Positions 1-10,807 of a DNA stretch of 64,000 nucleotides are shown here, one piece after another. Position 1 is the first letter of the stretch; each line of letters opens with the position of its first letter. The translations under genes and the position numbers were made by a program. Origin of the DNA: Urbifossiella sp046350095 (GTDB taxonomy: Bacteria > Planctomycetota > Planctomycetia > Gemmatales > Gemmataceae); the NCBI GenBank assembly GCA_046350095.1, contig JAXMBA010000004.1, forward strand, positions 682,001 to 746,000. The letters run 5' to 3'. The notes below the pieces were generated by a model that did no database searches, was not told the origin of the DNA, and was given only the letters and a program-made list of their open reading frames with translations.

Positions 1-1
1 G

Positions 2-3000
2 TACGACTTCACCCTGGCCATCCGCGACTACAACGCCCAAACCATCGGCGACAACAACCCGAACGAACTCTACATCGGCGGCCTGGACAGCCTCTTCCGC
101 TCCCTCGACGGCTCCGCGACCTGGGCCGCCGTCGGGGCCGACGCGGCGGGGTTCGCCCCCGCCGAGCAGCACCACGCCCTCGCCTTCGACGCCTCCAACC
201 GCATCCTGGTCGGCACCGACGGCGGGCTGTGGCGGTGGGACCGGGTGACGTTCTCGAACCTGAACAGCAACCTGCCGGTGATTCAGTTCAATTCGGTCGA
301 CCCGCACCCGACCGACTTCCGGCAGGCGGTCGGCGGCTCGGCCAGCAGCGGCACGCAGGTGTGGAACGGCAACACCCTCGACGGGTCCATCGGCCAGTGG
401 GTCCGGGTCGACAACAACTCAACGACGCCGACCACCGGGCAGAGCGGGAACGTGTCCGGCGTGGTCCGGTACGACCCGTTCAACCCGAACACCATCTACG
501 CCGTGCGCGACGGCGTGCTCCGCCGGTCCGACGACAGCGGCGCCACCTGGCCGTTCTCGTTCGCGTTCACCGCGAACCCGCCGCTCACCCCGGCGTCGGC
601 GTACAACCTGTTCCCGCTGGTCGTGGACCCGGTCACCCCGAACCGCATCGTGTTCGGCGGCACGCTCCCCGGCGGCAACCCGGTCCTGTTTGAGTCGACC
701 AACAAGGGCGTGACGCGGGTCAGCCTTAACGCGCCGCTCGTGCCGACCGTCATCGCGCTGGCCGGCTACCAGGGCGAGTACGTGGCCGACAACCGGTTCC
801 CCGCGGTCAGCGAGGGGCTGTCGAACTCGGTCGACCCGCGGACGATCTACATCTCCGACGGGAGCACGATCCAGATCACCAAGAACCGCGGCGTGTCGTG
901 GGCGTCGGCCTCGCTGTCGGCCGCCCAACTCGGTAGCGGGGTGATCACCGACATGGTGGTCAACCCGGTGAACCGGGACGAGGTGTACGTGGTGGTGAGC
1001 CGCGAGCCCGGGGCGGCCACCGGCGGGATGATCTTCCGCACGACGAACGCCGGCCGGTCGTGGACCGACCTGACGGGCGTGTACGACCCGGACGCGACGA
1101 CGGTGAACCCGAACGGCACGAACGGCGAGCAGGGGCCGCTGCCGACGATGCCGACGTGGGCCGTCGAGATCGACGCGCGGACCGGCACCCTGTACGTCGG
1201 CAACGACAACGGCGTGTGGGTGCTCGTGGACCCGCGGGCGACCGACCCGTCGAACGTGGCCCGCACGGCCGTGACCGGCGCGCCCCCCGGCGCGTACCCG
1301 CCGGTCACGCTGCCGCCGGCCCCCGTCGCCCTGTACTGGCGGCGCGTCGGCGACGGCATGGCGAACGTGCAGGTCCGCGACCTGGTCCTGAACCAGACGA
1401 CCAGCGTCCTGACGGCCGGCACCTACGGCCGCGGCATGTACCAGATGTTCCTGCCGGACTACGCCGCCAACTCCGGCGCGATCCGCGCCGTCAGCGGCCA
1501 GTCGCGCTGGACCGGGCCGGTCGTCCTCACCGGGAACACGCGGATCGGGGCGGTCGGCTCCCAACAGATCCAGAACGGCCTCTCGGCCGCGTCGCTGGAC
1601 TTCGGCGGAACGATTTCCAGCATCTCGAACGCGCCGTACCAGATCGAGAAGGTCGGCCGCGGCACCGTCATCCTGTCCGGGGCGAACACGTACACCGGCG
1701 TCACCGACATCACGGAGGGGATCGTCGAGGTCAAGGACCCGAACGCCCTCGGGTCGCCGCTGGGGAACACCGTCGTCCGGTACGGGGCCGCGCTCCAGGT
1801 CCGCTCCGACATCGAGCTCGAGCCGATCACCATCAACGGCGACGGCATCGCGTTCAACGGCCACTACACCGGCGCGCTGCGGAACGTCAGCGGCACCAAC
1901 ACGTACAACGGCGTGCTGACCCTCGGCACCGGGACGCGGGCGAACGCCACCCAGCCGGTGGACGACGAGCCGAACCAGGTGACGATCGGCGTGGACTCGG
2001 GCTCCAGCCTCAAGATCGGGCAGAACCCCACCGGGCAGAACCCGTCGGTCGTCGGCCGCGTGCAGGGCGAGACGGCGGCGATGGGCATCAACAAGGAGTT
2101 GCCCGGCACCCTCATCCTGGCCAGCGACAACTCCAGCTACCTCGGGCTGACGCAGGTGTACACCGGCGCGCTCGAGGTTCGCGACGGGCTGGCCCTCGGG
2201 GCGTCCGGCAGCCAGCCCACGCGGGTGTTCGACGGGGCGGCCGTGCGGATCGCCAACAACGCCCCGAACACGCCGACCGTGGTGCAGTTCGAGAGCCTGT
2301 TCCTCTCCGGCACCGGCACCCCGGACGGCCCCGGCGGCACCGGCACCGGCGCCCTGCGGAACACCGGCGGCAACAACACGTGGAACGGGCCGATCCAGCT
2401 GACCGAGCTCGCCAACTTCGCCCCGCCCACGAACCCGGCGCACCAGATCGCCTTCGGCGTCACCAGCGCGGCGGACGTCCTCTCGGTCGGCCCGACCGCG
2501 GGGATCACGGAGAACGGCGCCCTCGGCCAGTTCGGAATCAGCAAGGTCGGACCGGGCGTGCTCCGCCTGACGACGGCCAACCAGTACACCGGCGTCACCA
2601 ACATCAACGAGGGGACGGTCCGCGCGGCGAACAGCCAGGCGCTGGGCGTTAACACCACCTCGTCCGAGGTGCAGACGATCCGCGTGTTCGGCGGCGGGGC
2701 CGGGGCGCTGGGGCAGTACCAACTGACGGTCAACGGCAACCCGACGACGCCGCTCCAGAGCAACCCGGCCGGCGCCAGCTCGACGGCGGTGCAGGTGCAG
2801 GCGGCGCTCGAGGCCGTCATCGCCGGCGCCGGATCGACCGTACTCGTGACGGCCACGCCGAACACGAACGGCAACGTGTACACGGTCACATTCCGCGGCC
2901 GGTTCGCCGGCCAGAACGTCCCCGTGCTCGGGGTCATCAACGACCCGGCCGCGACCAACCTCACGGTGACCATCGCCACGCCGCAGGAGGGCGGGCAGGG

Positions 3001-6000
3001 GACGGTGGTGGCCGCCGGCGCCAGCCTGGAGCTCGACGGCAGTGGGCTGACGGTGAACGAGACGCTGACCATCAACGGCCAGGGCGTGACGGACCCGGAC
3101 GGCTACCGGCTCGGGGCGCTCGGCAACCGCGGCGGCAACAACACCTACGCCGGCACGGTGACGTTCGGCACCGCCTCGTCGATGGGTGCCCAGCCGGGCA
3201 CGAGCCTCACCGTGACCGGCCGCGTGCTCGGCCTGCCGAACGACCCGGTGCCGACGGCCGGGCCGACGACACCGGCGACGGCCGAACTCACGAAGGTCGG
3301 CCACGGCACCGTGCGGTTCGCCGGCGACAAGGAGTACCGCGGCCGCACCGTGGTCGACCAGGGCGCGCTCCTCATCGACTCGGGCGGCAGCCTGGGGGTC
3401 GGCCGCAACGACGTGCAGCGGCTCCGCGTGACCGGCACGCTCGGCAGCGAGCTGTACACCGTCACCCTGTTCGGCGAGACGACCGACCCGATCCTTCTCG
3501 CGGCCGGGGCGGCCGGCGCGACGAACCTGTTCAACGCCCTCACCACCGCCCGCAGCGGCGGCAACGGGGCGATGCTGACCGCCGCGGACGTGAGCGTGGT
3601 GGCCGACACGACCATCCCGGCCCCGACCGGCGCCGAGGTCGGCGAGGCGGTGTTCATCGTCACGTTCACCGGGCGGCTGGCGAACACGAACGTGCCGCTG
3701 CTGACCGAGGTGTCGCCGTCCACGCCGCTGAGCCCGGCCCCGATCGCCCTCACGGCGACGACCGTGCTCCAGGGCCAGCCGGCCGGCACCAACCCCGGCA
3801 CGAACGAGGTCCAGACCTTCGTCATCCCCAACCAGGCCGGGTCGTTCACGATCACCGGCGTCGGCACGTTCCCCTTCAACGTGTCGCTGGCGACCCTCCA
3901 GGCGGGCTTCGACGCCGCCGCCTCGCCGTACGGCGGCCTCGTCGGGGCGCCGAACACGAGCCTGACCGAAACCGTCCTCCCGGGCAACACCGGGCGGCTC
4001 ATCACCATCACCTACCAGAACCAGTCGGCGAACACGAACGTGGCCCAGGTGACCGGCACGTTCTCCCCGCGGCTGCGGGTCCGGACGGACACCATCCAGG
4101 ACGGCGTCGGCAAGGAGACGCAGCTGGTGGACGTGCGCGGCACGACCGGGCTGGAGTACACGCTGTCGTACACCAACCCGTTCACCGGCCAGGTGGTGAA
4201 CGGCACCCGCCGGCTCGGCGTCGACCCGAGCAACTCGAGCGCGACGGCGTTCCGCACGGCGCTGGTCTCGTCGATCGCCGCCGGCGGCCTCGGGCTGGCC
4301 GACACGTTCGGCTACCTCGGGGCGGGCGACGTGGTCGTCACGCGGACCACCAGCCCCGGCGGGTTCCAGTACCTCGTCCAGTTCACCGGCGCGTTCTCGA
4401 ACGTCAACCTGCTGCCGCTCAGGACCACGATCCTGAACGGCGGCGCGACCATCGTCGTCACCACCCTCCAGGACGGGTTCGAGGGCACGGTCGTGAACGC
4501 CGGCGCGTCGCTCCAGACGGTCGACCTGCCGGCCATCAGTTCGGAGTGGGTGACGCTCAACGGCCAGGGCCGCAGCGAGGTGCAGACCATCACCCCGACC
4601 CGCACCGGAACCGGCGCCGGCACCTACACCCTGCAGTACGTGAACCCGGTGACCGGCCAGACCGTCGTCGGCACCCGCGTGCTGACGGTCGGCGACGTGG
4701 CCGGGACGGTCGCGTCGTCCACCGCCGCCGAGGTCGCGGCGGCGCTCACCGACGCGGTGGCGCTGGGCGGCCTCGGCTTCGGGGCCGGGAACGTCACCGT
4801 CACCCGGGCCGACACGGCCGGCGGACCGGTGTACACGATCGTCTTCACCGGCGCCCTGCGGGACGCCAACCCGGCGGCCGTCACCGGCGTTGCCGGCGCA
4901 GGGACCGCCTCGGTCGCGTCGGCCACCCTGGAGCAGGGCGGCGGCGGCGCCCTCCGGATGCTCGACAGCACGGGGAACTTCACGACCGTGTGGGGCGACC
5001 CGGCGACCGGGTCGCCGCTGATCCTCGGCAGCAACGCGAGCATCGGCGTGGCGAGCAGCACCGACGTGCTTCGGCTGCGCCAGGTGACGACCGACCGCAA
5101 CCCGTACTCGGCCCCGACCAGCACGCTCGGGCCGACCAACGTCCGCGGCCCGAACCAGGGCTTCAACCTGACGAAGGTCGGCGCCGGCACGCTGGAGTTC
5201 AACGCCGCCGGCGACAACGACTACACCGGCAGCACGTTCGTGAACGACGGCACGCTGCTGCTGAACCACACCGGCGCCGGGTCGCACAACGCGACGCGCG
5301 GGCCGCTCGTCGTCGGCGACGGCATCGACGCCGCCGAACTCGCCCCGGCGCTGCCGCTGTCGCAGACGGCGGTCGTGCGCCTGGCCAACAGCGACCAGAT
5401 CGCCGACGGACAGCCCGTGACCGTAAACGCCGACGGCCTCCTCGACCTGCACGGGTGGGTCGAGACCATCGGCAACCTGGCGGTTACTGGCGGCGTGGTG
5501 GACACTCAGACCCCGAGCATCCCGGCGTTCCCGGTCGTGCCCGCGGGCGTGAGCGTGGCCGGCCCCGAGCTGACCACCGGCACCGTCACCATGAACGACG
5601 GCCGGCTCGTCGTCCGCGGCGGCGACCAGGCCTCCACCGGCACGATCACCGCCACGAACACCGCCGAGGTGATCGTGGACCCGAACGGCGGACTCACCAG
5701 CGGCGCCATCGACCTCACCGCCAGCTCCCTGTCGGCCGGGAACGGGGCGACGGTGGATACCCAGGGGGCGAGCATCACCGCCCGCCGCGGGGCGACCAGC
5801 CCTGTCACGGTCCCGACCCGCTCGACGATCACCACCGGCACCGGCGCGACGCTCACCACCGTGAACGGCGCGACCCGCGGGGCGGTGACGCTGACCGACA
5901 GCGACCTGACCACCGGCTCCAGCTCGCAGACCACGATCGGCACGCTCACGCTGAACAAGGACACCACGCTGCCGGCGACCGGGAGCACCGCGACCATCGG

Positions 6001-9000
6001 CATCGGCGCGACGCTGAACACCGGCGGGGCCGACATCCTCGTGAACGAGTCGGACCTGTTCGTGCAGAACGGGGCGGTCGTGAACCCGACCAGCCCGGAG
6101 GGCCGGCTGATCGCCACCGGCACCCGCACGGACCGCAGTACCGTGAGCTTCGGCTCCGTTGCCGACGCCAACTTCAAGTCGGTGGCGCTGACGTTCACGG
6201 ACATGATTCTCGGGGGGACTGCCGCGACGCTGGACACGACCGGCACGGCCGCGCCCGACCAGGGCGTGACGATGGTGGACAGCACCGCCCAAGTCGGTTC
6301 GGACTCGGCGCTCACCACGGCGGCCGGCGGACTGACGCTGACCCGTTCGGTGCTCACTGGCATCACCGGCGTCGACATCAACACGCAGGCCGTACAACTG
6401 AACGACAGCAGCACGCTCAGCCTCGGCGATGGCCCCTCGGCGACGCTGGAGACGAACGGCCAGCCGATCACCGTCAACGCGTCGAGCCTGATCACCGGGG
6501 ATTTCGCGGTCGTCAACCCGACCAGTCCCGCCGGCACGCTGACGGCCACCGGCTCTGCGACCGTCCGGAGCGTCGTGGACTTCGGGTTGAACTCGACCTC
6601 GACGTTCGCCTCGACCACGCTCATGCGGGCCGACCTGACGACCGGCACCGGGGCGACGCTGAACGCCGGCCCCGTGCAGGCCGCGGACAGCACCGTGACC
6701 ACGGGCACGAACTCGGTGACGAACGCGGGGGCGGTCGGGCTCACCGACTCGAACCTGACGTTCGGGGCGGGCTCGACGAACACGCTGACCGGCGCCCTGA
6801 CCACGACCGACACGCCGGCCACCGCCGACGACGGGAACGTCACCTTCGGCGCGGGCTCGACCACGACCGCCGCCGGCGTGTCGGCGACGAACGCCGCCGT
6901 GCTGCTCCAGGACGGAGCGAACGTCACCGCCGGCCCGCTCACGTTGATCAACGCGACGCTGACGCTCGACCCGTCGGCCGCCGCGCCGCACAGCACGCTC
7001 GCGGCCACGACCGCGAGCCTGACGGAATCGACCGCCACGCTCGGCACGAACGCCGTTTTGTCGGCGTCGGGCACCGTGACGGTCAACGGCTCGGCGAACG
7101 GCTCGGCCGTCACCGGCGCCGGCACCTTCCAGCTCACGGGCGCGGCCGACCAGACCGTCAGCGTCGCCGACGGCGCCGCAAACGAGGACTTCACGGTCTC
7201 GTCGGGCCTCACGCAAACGAACGGCCAGCGCGTGGTGAAGACCGGCACCGGCCGGCTGACTCTGGCGCCGGTCGGCACCACGCTCGCCACGCCGCTGCTG
7301 GTGTCTGCCGGCGACGCACAGGTGAACACCCTCACCGGTCCGGTCGAGGTCGGCGCCGGGGCCACGGTCAGCGGCAACGGCACCACCGGGCCGATCACGA
7401 CGCCGGGCGCCGGGCCGGTCCACACGATCAGCCCCGGCAACGGCTGGGGGACGGACGTGTCCGGCGTCCTCACCGCCACCGGCGACGTGAACTTCGGGCC
7501 GAACTCGACGCTGTACCTGAACATCATCGGCAACGGCAGCAGCGGCGTCGGCACGCAGCAGCCCGGCACCGACTACGACCAGCTGTTCGTGAACGGCAAC
7601 GTGACCATCGACGCGAACGCGACCCTCACCGGCCTGGTGGACACGGCCAGCGTGCGGCTGTCGAACCGGTTCGTCGTGGTCCGGGCGACCGGCAGCATCA
7701 CCGGCCGGTTCGCCGAGCCGTTCGCCGCCGGGGCCGCGTTCATCGACGGGTACAAGTTCGCGATCAGCTACCTGGTGGACCCGAGCACCGGCCACAACCT
7801 CGTCGTGCTGGACAAGGTGAAGGCGAACACCTCGACCACGCTGTCGAGCTCGAACGCCTACAACCCGGCGAACGGGAGCCCGTCCACGGTCAACCAGCCG
7901 GTCACGTTCGTGGCGGCGGTGTCGGCCGAGCCCGGCTCGCGGGTGCCCCCGCCGAACACGACCTTCGTGCAGTTCTACGAGGACACCGGCACGGGCCGGG
8001 TGGCGATCGGCAGCCCGGTGCCGATCTCGAACAGCGGCATGGCGTCGATCACCGTCAGCACGCTGTCGGCCGGCACCCACACCATCACCGCCGACTACAT
8101 CGTGGACGGCGACGGCATCCCGGACAACGACGACTTCAACCAGTCCACGTCCACGCCCCCGCTGACGCAGATCGTGCAGCAGCCGGCGGTGTCGGTGACC
8201 ACTGCTTCGCCGGTGCCGGCGCCGATCTCGCCGAACAACAGCCCGGGCGTGCAGGACCTCCTCACGCTCACCGCGGCCGTGACTCAGGAACTGGCGGCGT
8301 ACACGCCGAGCATCACCGTCAAGGACTCGGGCGGCACGGTCGTGTACCAGGCGACGCTCCCGGCGGTCCCCCGGGGCTACCCGGTCAGCACGTCGTCGGT
8401 CACGGCGACCTGGAACGGCACGCAGAACGTCGGCGGCAGCGGGTTCGTGGCGGACGGCGACTACTCCGTCGTCGTGTCGCTCACCGACGAGTGGGGCAAC
8501 ACGCCGGCCACCGCGCCGCTGACGGTGCGGATCGACAACACCAACCCGGTTACGACCGGCGCGGCCGACTCGCTGGTCATTAACCCGGCCAACCCCACCC
8601 CGCCGGCGCCGGCCGCGACGACGTTCACCGCCACGATCACCGACGCGAACCCGGGCACCTGGGCGGTCACCGTGCGGGACGCCGGCGGCACCGCCGTGAA
8701 GACGTTCACCGGCTCGGGCACCGCGGTCAGCGTGGTGTGGGACGGCACGAACGCCTCGAACGTGGCGGTGGCGGACGGCCGCTACACGCTGACGCTCACG
8801 ACGACGGACGCCGCCGGCAACGACAACGCCCCGACGCTCGTGGTCCGCACCGTGTACGTCATCCGCACCGCGCCGACGGTCACGCTGTTCAGCGGCCTCG
8901 GCACCGCGGTCGGGCCGACGACCTACGGCGACGACGTGACCCTGACGGCGGTCGTGGCCCTGCCGGCGTTCGTGCAGGCCGGCGACGTGGCCACGCTGCT

Positions 9001-10663
9001 CTCCGGCAAGCCCATGACGTTCGACTTCCCGGGCACGACACAGCTGACCTCGAACCTCGTGTTCAACGCGTCGCTGAACCGCTACCAGGCGTCGGCGGTG
9101 GTGCCCCTGAACCTGCCCGCCGGGACGCACTCGCCGATCGTGGCGACGTTCCTGCCCACGGCCGAGTTGCCGTCGGGCACGGCGACCGGCAGCCACACGG
9201 TAAACCGCGCGCAGCTGCGGGTGACCGGCGGCAACGCGAGCCGGCCATACGCCACGGCCAACCCGGCGTTCACCTACACGGTGAACACGGCCGACCTGAA
9301 GTACAGCGACACGGCGGCGGTCGTCACCGGCACGCCGGCCACCGCGGCGACGCCGAACAGCAACGCCGGCACCTACCCCATCACCCAGGGGACGGTGAGC
9401 GCCCTGCCGAACTACACCGTGGTGTTCACGAACGGCACGCTGACCGTCACGCCGGTGGCGCTGACGATCCGCGTGAACGACGCGACCCGCGCCCGGTTCG
9501 CCAACGAGCCGCCGTTCACGGCCACGTACGAGGGCCTGAAGCTGGGCGACGGCCCGGGCGTCGTGAGCAACCTGAACCTCGTCACGAACGCGCAGAAGAA
9601 CAGCCCGATCGGCACGTACTCGATCTTCTCGGCGACCACGCCGACGGCGACGAACTACTTCCCGATCACGGTGGTGCCCGGCACGCTGACGGTGACCGGC
9701 TCGCCGAACGTGACGCTGGTCGGCTCCGGGGCCGGCTCGCCGCCGCAGGCCCAGGTGCTGAGCCCGGCCGGCGAGGCGCTGGGGAACCTCCCGTTCGACG
9801 CGTCGTTCGGCGGCGGCATCCGCACCGCCACCGGCGACTTCAACAAGGACGGCATCGCCGACTTCGTGATCGGCTCCGGGCCGGGGCGGCCGGCGTTCGT
9901 GCAAATCATCAGCGGGGCGGACGGGGCCACCCTGTTCCAGGCGTTCCCGTTCGAGGACTTCGCCGGGGGCGTGTTCGTGGCGGCCGGCGACATGACCGGC
10001 GACGGCATCGCCGAGCTGGTGGTGACGCCGGACGAGGGCGGCGGGCCGCGGGTGGTCGTCTACCGCGGCGGCGACTTCGCCCCGCTGGTCAGCTACTTCG
10101 CCATCGACGACGCCAACTTCCGCGGCGGCGTCCGCCCGGCGGTCGGCGACATCAACGGCGACGGGTTCGCCGACCTGGCCGTGTCGGCCGGGTTCGGCGG
10201 CGGCCCGCGCATCTCGCTGTGGGACGGCCAGCGGCTGAGCAAGCTCGAGTTCGTGAACATCATCCCGGACTTCTTCGCCTTCGAGGAGCAACTGCGGAAC
10301 GGGGCGTTCGTGTCGATCGGCGACGTGAACGGCGACGGCCTCGGCGACCTGCTCGCGGGGGCCGGCCCGGGCGGCGGCCCGCGGGTGAAGATCTACGACG
10401 CCCGCAGCCTGCTGTCGGTCGGCGGGGGTTCGGCGACCGTGTTCGCCGACTTCTTCGCCGGCAACGTCGACAACCGCGGCGGGGTGAAGGTGGCGGCCAA
10501 GAACCTGGACGGCGACAAGTTCATCGACGTGGTGACCGGCGGCGGCAAGGGCGACCGGGCCGTGGCGACCGCCTACCGCGGCTCGGCCCTGACCGGCAAC
10601 ACGGCCGCGGTGATGTACGAGTACCTGCTCGACGACACCCTGAACGGCGTGTTCGTCGGCTAA
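2..10663 (+). CDS. Giant secreted repeat protein (BNR, autotransporter-type and FG-GAP repeats), 5' partial
   Basis: The frame is open from the first complete codon at base 2, so the true start lies upstream; 3553 residues are visible. The first 1.4 kb encodes BNR/sortilin-like propeller repeats (pattern LFRSLDGSATW). From about 1.6 to 5.3 kb there are autotransporter-associated beta-strand repeats (KVG.GT..L.G.N.YTG.T....G) at about 1640, 2090, 2540, 3280 and 5170. Between them sit at least five copies of a module starting near an EVQ motif (about 2660, 3410, 3805, 4110, 4570). Ig-like and FlgD-like domains follow (7.8-8.9 kb), then an MBG/YDG-type domain (9.2-9.5 kb), then FG-GAP repeats with calcium-loop-like D.NGDG motifs to the end. 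It is probably exported to the cell surface or medium, with an adhesion or matrix role. The domain calls are family recognition; the function is inferred. Confidence 0.9.
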   Translation, partial: YDFTLAIRDYNAQTIGDNNPNELYIGGLDSLFRSLDGSATWAAVGADAAGFAPAEQHHALAFDASNRILVGTDGGLWRWDRVTFSNLNSNLPVIQFNSVDPHPTDFRQAVGGSASSGTQVWNGNTLDGSIGQWVRVDNNSTTPTTGQSGNVSGVVRYDPFNPNTIYAVRDGVLRRSDDSGATWPFSFAFTANPPLTPASAYNLFPLVVDPVTPNRIVFGGTLPGGNPVLFESTNKGVTRVSLNAPLVPTVIALAGYQGEYVADNRFPAVSEGLSNSVDPRTIYISDGSTIQITKNRGVSWASASLSAAQLGSGVITDMVVNPVNRDEVYVVVSREPGAATGGMIFRTTNAGRSWTDLTGVYDPDATTVNPNGTNGEQGPLPTMPTWAVEIDARTGTLYVGNDNGVWVLVDPRATDPSNVARTAVTGAPPGAYPPVTLPPAPVALYWRRVGDGMANVQVRDLVLNQTTSVLTAGTYGRGMYQMFLPDYAANSGAIRAVSGQSRWTGPVVLTGNTRIGAVGSQQIQNGLSAASLDFGGTISSISNAPYQIEKVGRGTVILSGANTYTGVTDITEGIVEVKDPNALGSPLGNTVVRYGAALQVRSDIELEPITINGDGIAFNGHYTGALRNVSGTNTYNGVLTLGTGTRANATQPVDDEPNQVTIGVDSGSSLKIGQNPTGQNPSVVGRVQGETAAMGINKELPGTLILASDNSSYLGLTQVYTGALEVRDGLALGASGSQPTRVFDGAAVRIANNAPNTPTVVQFESLFLSGTGTPDGPGGTGTGALRNTGGNNTWNGPIQLTELANFAPPTNPAHQIAFGVTSAADVLSVGPTAGITENGALGQFGISKVGPGVLRLTTANQYTGVTNINEGTVRAANSQALGVNTTSSEVQTIRVFGGGAGALGQYQLTVNGNPTTPLQSNPAGASSTAVQVQAALEAVIAGAGSTVLVTATPNTNGNVYTVTFRGRFAGQNVPVLGVINDPAATNLTVTIATPQEGGQGTVVAAGASLELDGSGLTVNETLTINGQGVTDPDGYRLGALGNRGGNNTYAGTVTFGTASSMGAQPGTSLTVTGRVLGLPNDPVPTAGPTTPATAELTKVGHGTVRFAGDKEYRGRTVVDQGALLIDSGGSLGVGRNDVQRLRVTGTLGSELYTVTLFGETTDPILLAAGAAGATNLFNALTTARSGGNGAMLTAADVSVVADTTIPAPTGAEVGEAVFIVTFTGRLANTNVPLLTEVSPSTPLSPAPIALTATTVLQGQPAGTNPGTNEVQTFVIPNQAGSFTITGVGTFPFNVSLATLQAGFDAAASPYGGLVGAPNTSLTETVLPGNTGRLITITYQNQSANTNVAQVTGTFSPRLRVRTDTIQDGVGKETQLVDVRGTTGLEYTLSYTNPFTGQVVNGTRRLGVDPSNSSATAFRTALVSSIAAGGLGLADTFGYLGAGDVVVTRTTSPGGFQYLVQFTGAFSNVNLLPLRTTILNGGATIVVTTLQDGFEGTVVNAGASLQTVDLPAISSEWVTLNGQGRSEVQTITPTRTGTGAGTYTLQYVNPVTGQTVVGTRVLTVGDVAGTVASSTAAEVAAALTDAVALGGLGFGAGNVTVTRADTAGGPVYTIVFTGALRDANPAAVTGVAGAGTASVASATLEQGGGGALRMLDSTGNFTTVWGDPATGSPLILGSNASIGVASSTDVLRLRQVTTDRNPYSAPTSTLGPTNVRGPNQGFNLTKVGAGTLEFNAAGDNDYTGSTFVNDGTLLLNHTGAGSHNATRGPLVVGDGIDAAELAPALPLSQTAVVRLANSDQIADGQPVTVNADGLLDLHGWVETIGNLAVTGGVVDTQTPSIPAFPVVPAGVSVAGPELTTGTVTMNDGRLVVRGGDQASTGTITATNTAEVIVDPNGGLTSGAIDLTASSLSAGNGATVDTQGASITARRGATSPVTVPTRSTITTGTGATLTTVNGATRGAVTLTDSDLTTGSSSQTTIGTLTLNKDTTLPATGSTATIGIGATLNTGGADILVNESDLFVQNGAVVNPTSPEGRLIATGTRTDRSTVSFGSVADANFKSVALTFTDMILGGTAATLDTTGTAAPDQGVTMVDSTAQVGSDSALTTAAGGLTLTRSVLTGITGVDINTQAVQLNDSSTLSLGDGPSATLETNGQPITVNASSLITGDFAVVNPTSPAGTLTATGSATVRSVVDFGLNSTSTFASTTLMRADLTTGTGATLNAGPVQAADSTVTTGTNSVTNAGAVGLTDSNLTFGAGSTNTLTGALTTTDTPATADDGNVTFGAGSTTTAAGVSATNAAVLLQDGANVTAGPLTLINATLTLDPSAAAPHSTLAATTASLTESTATLGTNAVLSASGTVTVNGSANGSAVTGAGTFQLTGAADQTVSVADGAANEDFTVSSGLTQTNGQRVVKTGTGRLTLAPVGTTLATPLLVSAGDAQVNTLTGPVEVGAGATVSGNGTTGPITTPGAGPVHTISPGNGWGTDVSGVLTATGDVNFGPNSTLYLNIIGNGSSGVGTQQPGTDYDQLFVNGNVTIDANATLTGLVDTASVRLSNRFVVVRATGSITGRFAEPFAAGAAFIDGYKFAISYLVDPSTGHNLVVLDKVKANTSTTLSSSNAYNPANGSPSTVNQPVTFVAAVSAEPGSRVPPPNTTFVQFYEDTGTGRVAIGSPVPISNSGMASITVSTLSAGTHTITADYIVDGDGIPDNDDFNQSTSTPPLTQIVQQPAVSVTTASPVPAPISPNNSPGVQDLLTLTAAVTQELAAYTPSITVKDSGGTVVYQATLPAVPRGYPVSTSSVTATWNGTQNVGGSGFVADGDYSVVVSLTDEWGNTPATAPLTVRIDNTNPVTTGAADSLVINPANPTPPAPAATTFTATITDANPGTWAVTVRDAGGTAVKTFTGSGTAVSVVWDGTNASNVAVADGRYTLTLTTTDAAGNDNAPTLVVRTVYVIRTAPTVTLFSGLGTAVGPTTYGDDVTLTAVVALPAFVQAGDVATLLSGKPMTFDFPGTTQLTSNLVFNASLNRYQASAVVPLNLPAGTHSPIVATFLPTAELPSGTATGSHTVNRAQLRVTGGNASRPYATANPAFTYTVNTADLKYSDTAAVVTGTPATAATPNSNAGTYPITQGTVSALPNYTVVFTNGTLTVTPVALTIRVNDATRARFANEPPFTATYEGLKLGDGPGVVSNLNLVTNAQKNSPIGTYSIFSATTPTATNYFPITVVPGTLTVTGSPNVTLVGSGAGSPPQAQVLSPAGEALGNLPFDASFGGGIRTATGDFNKDGIADFVIGSGPGRPAFVQIISGADGATLFQAFPFEDFAGGVFVAAGDMTGDGIAELVVTPDEGGGPRVVVYRGGDFAPLVSYFAIDDANFRGGVRPAVGDINGDGFADLAVSAGFGGGPRISLWDGQRLSKLEFVNIIPDFFAFEEQLRNGAFVSIGDVNGDGLGDLLAGAGPGGGPRVKIYDARSLLSVGGGSATVFADFFAGNVDNRGGVKVAAKNLDGDKFIDVVTGGGKGDRAVATAYRGSALTGNTAAVMYEYLLDDTLNGVFVG

Positions 10664-10676
10664 GCCCGCGTGAGTG

Positions 10677-10734
10677 CCCGGGGGCGGTCGCCCCCGGGAG
10701 TCGGTCCCGACCGCGGCCCCGGCCGCGGTTTTTT
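10677..10734 (+). terminator. Tandem hairpins, the second an intrinsic terminator
   Basis: Fourteen bases after the giant gene's stop is a perfect 10-bp stem (10677-10686 with 10689-10698). It is followed by a second stem, 10711-10718 with 10721-10728 (CCGCGGCC/GGCCGCGG), and a run of six T at 10729-10734. The second hairpin has the form of a Rho-independent terminator for the upstream gene. Confidence 0.8.
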
Positions 10735-10807
10735 CGTATTCCGGCGCCGGGCGTGTCTGGTTTTACCGGCGGGACTCGTACTCTCGGGTAGGGAAGCGAG
10801 GTGTCCG

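Noticed and set aside
4546..8583. Second plus-strand frame inside the first giant gene
   Set aside because: Composition is typical of a +1-shifted high-GC gene (Arg/His/Gly runs) and no domain is visible.
419..10291. A 3290-codon open frame on the minus strand under the first giant gene
   Set aside because: It is the antisense shadow of a high-GC coding strand: the protein is Arg/Gly/Ala/Val-rich without any domain, while the plus strand has recognisable repeats and ends in a terminator.
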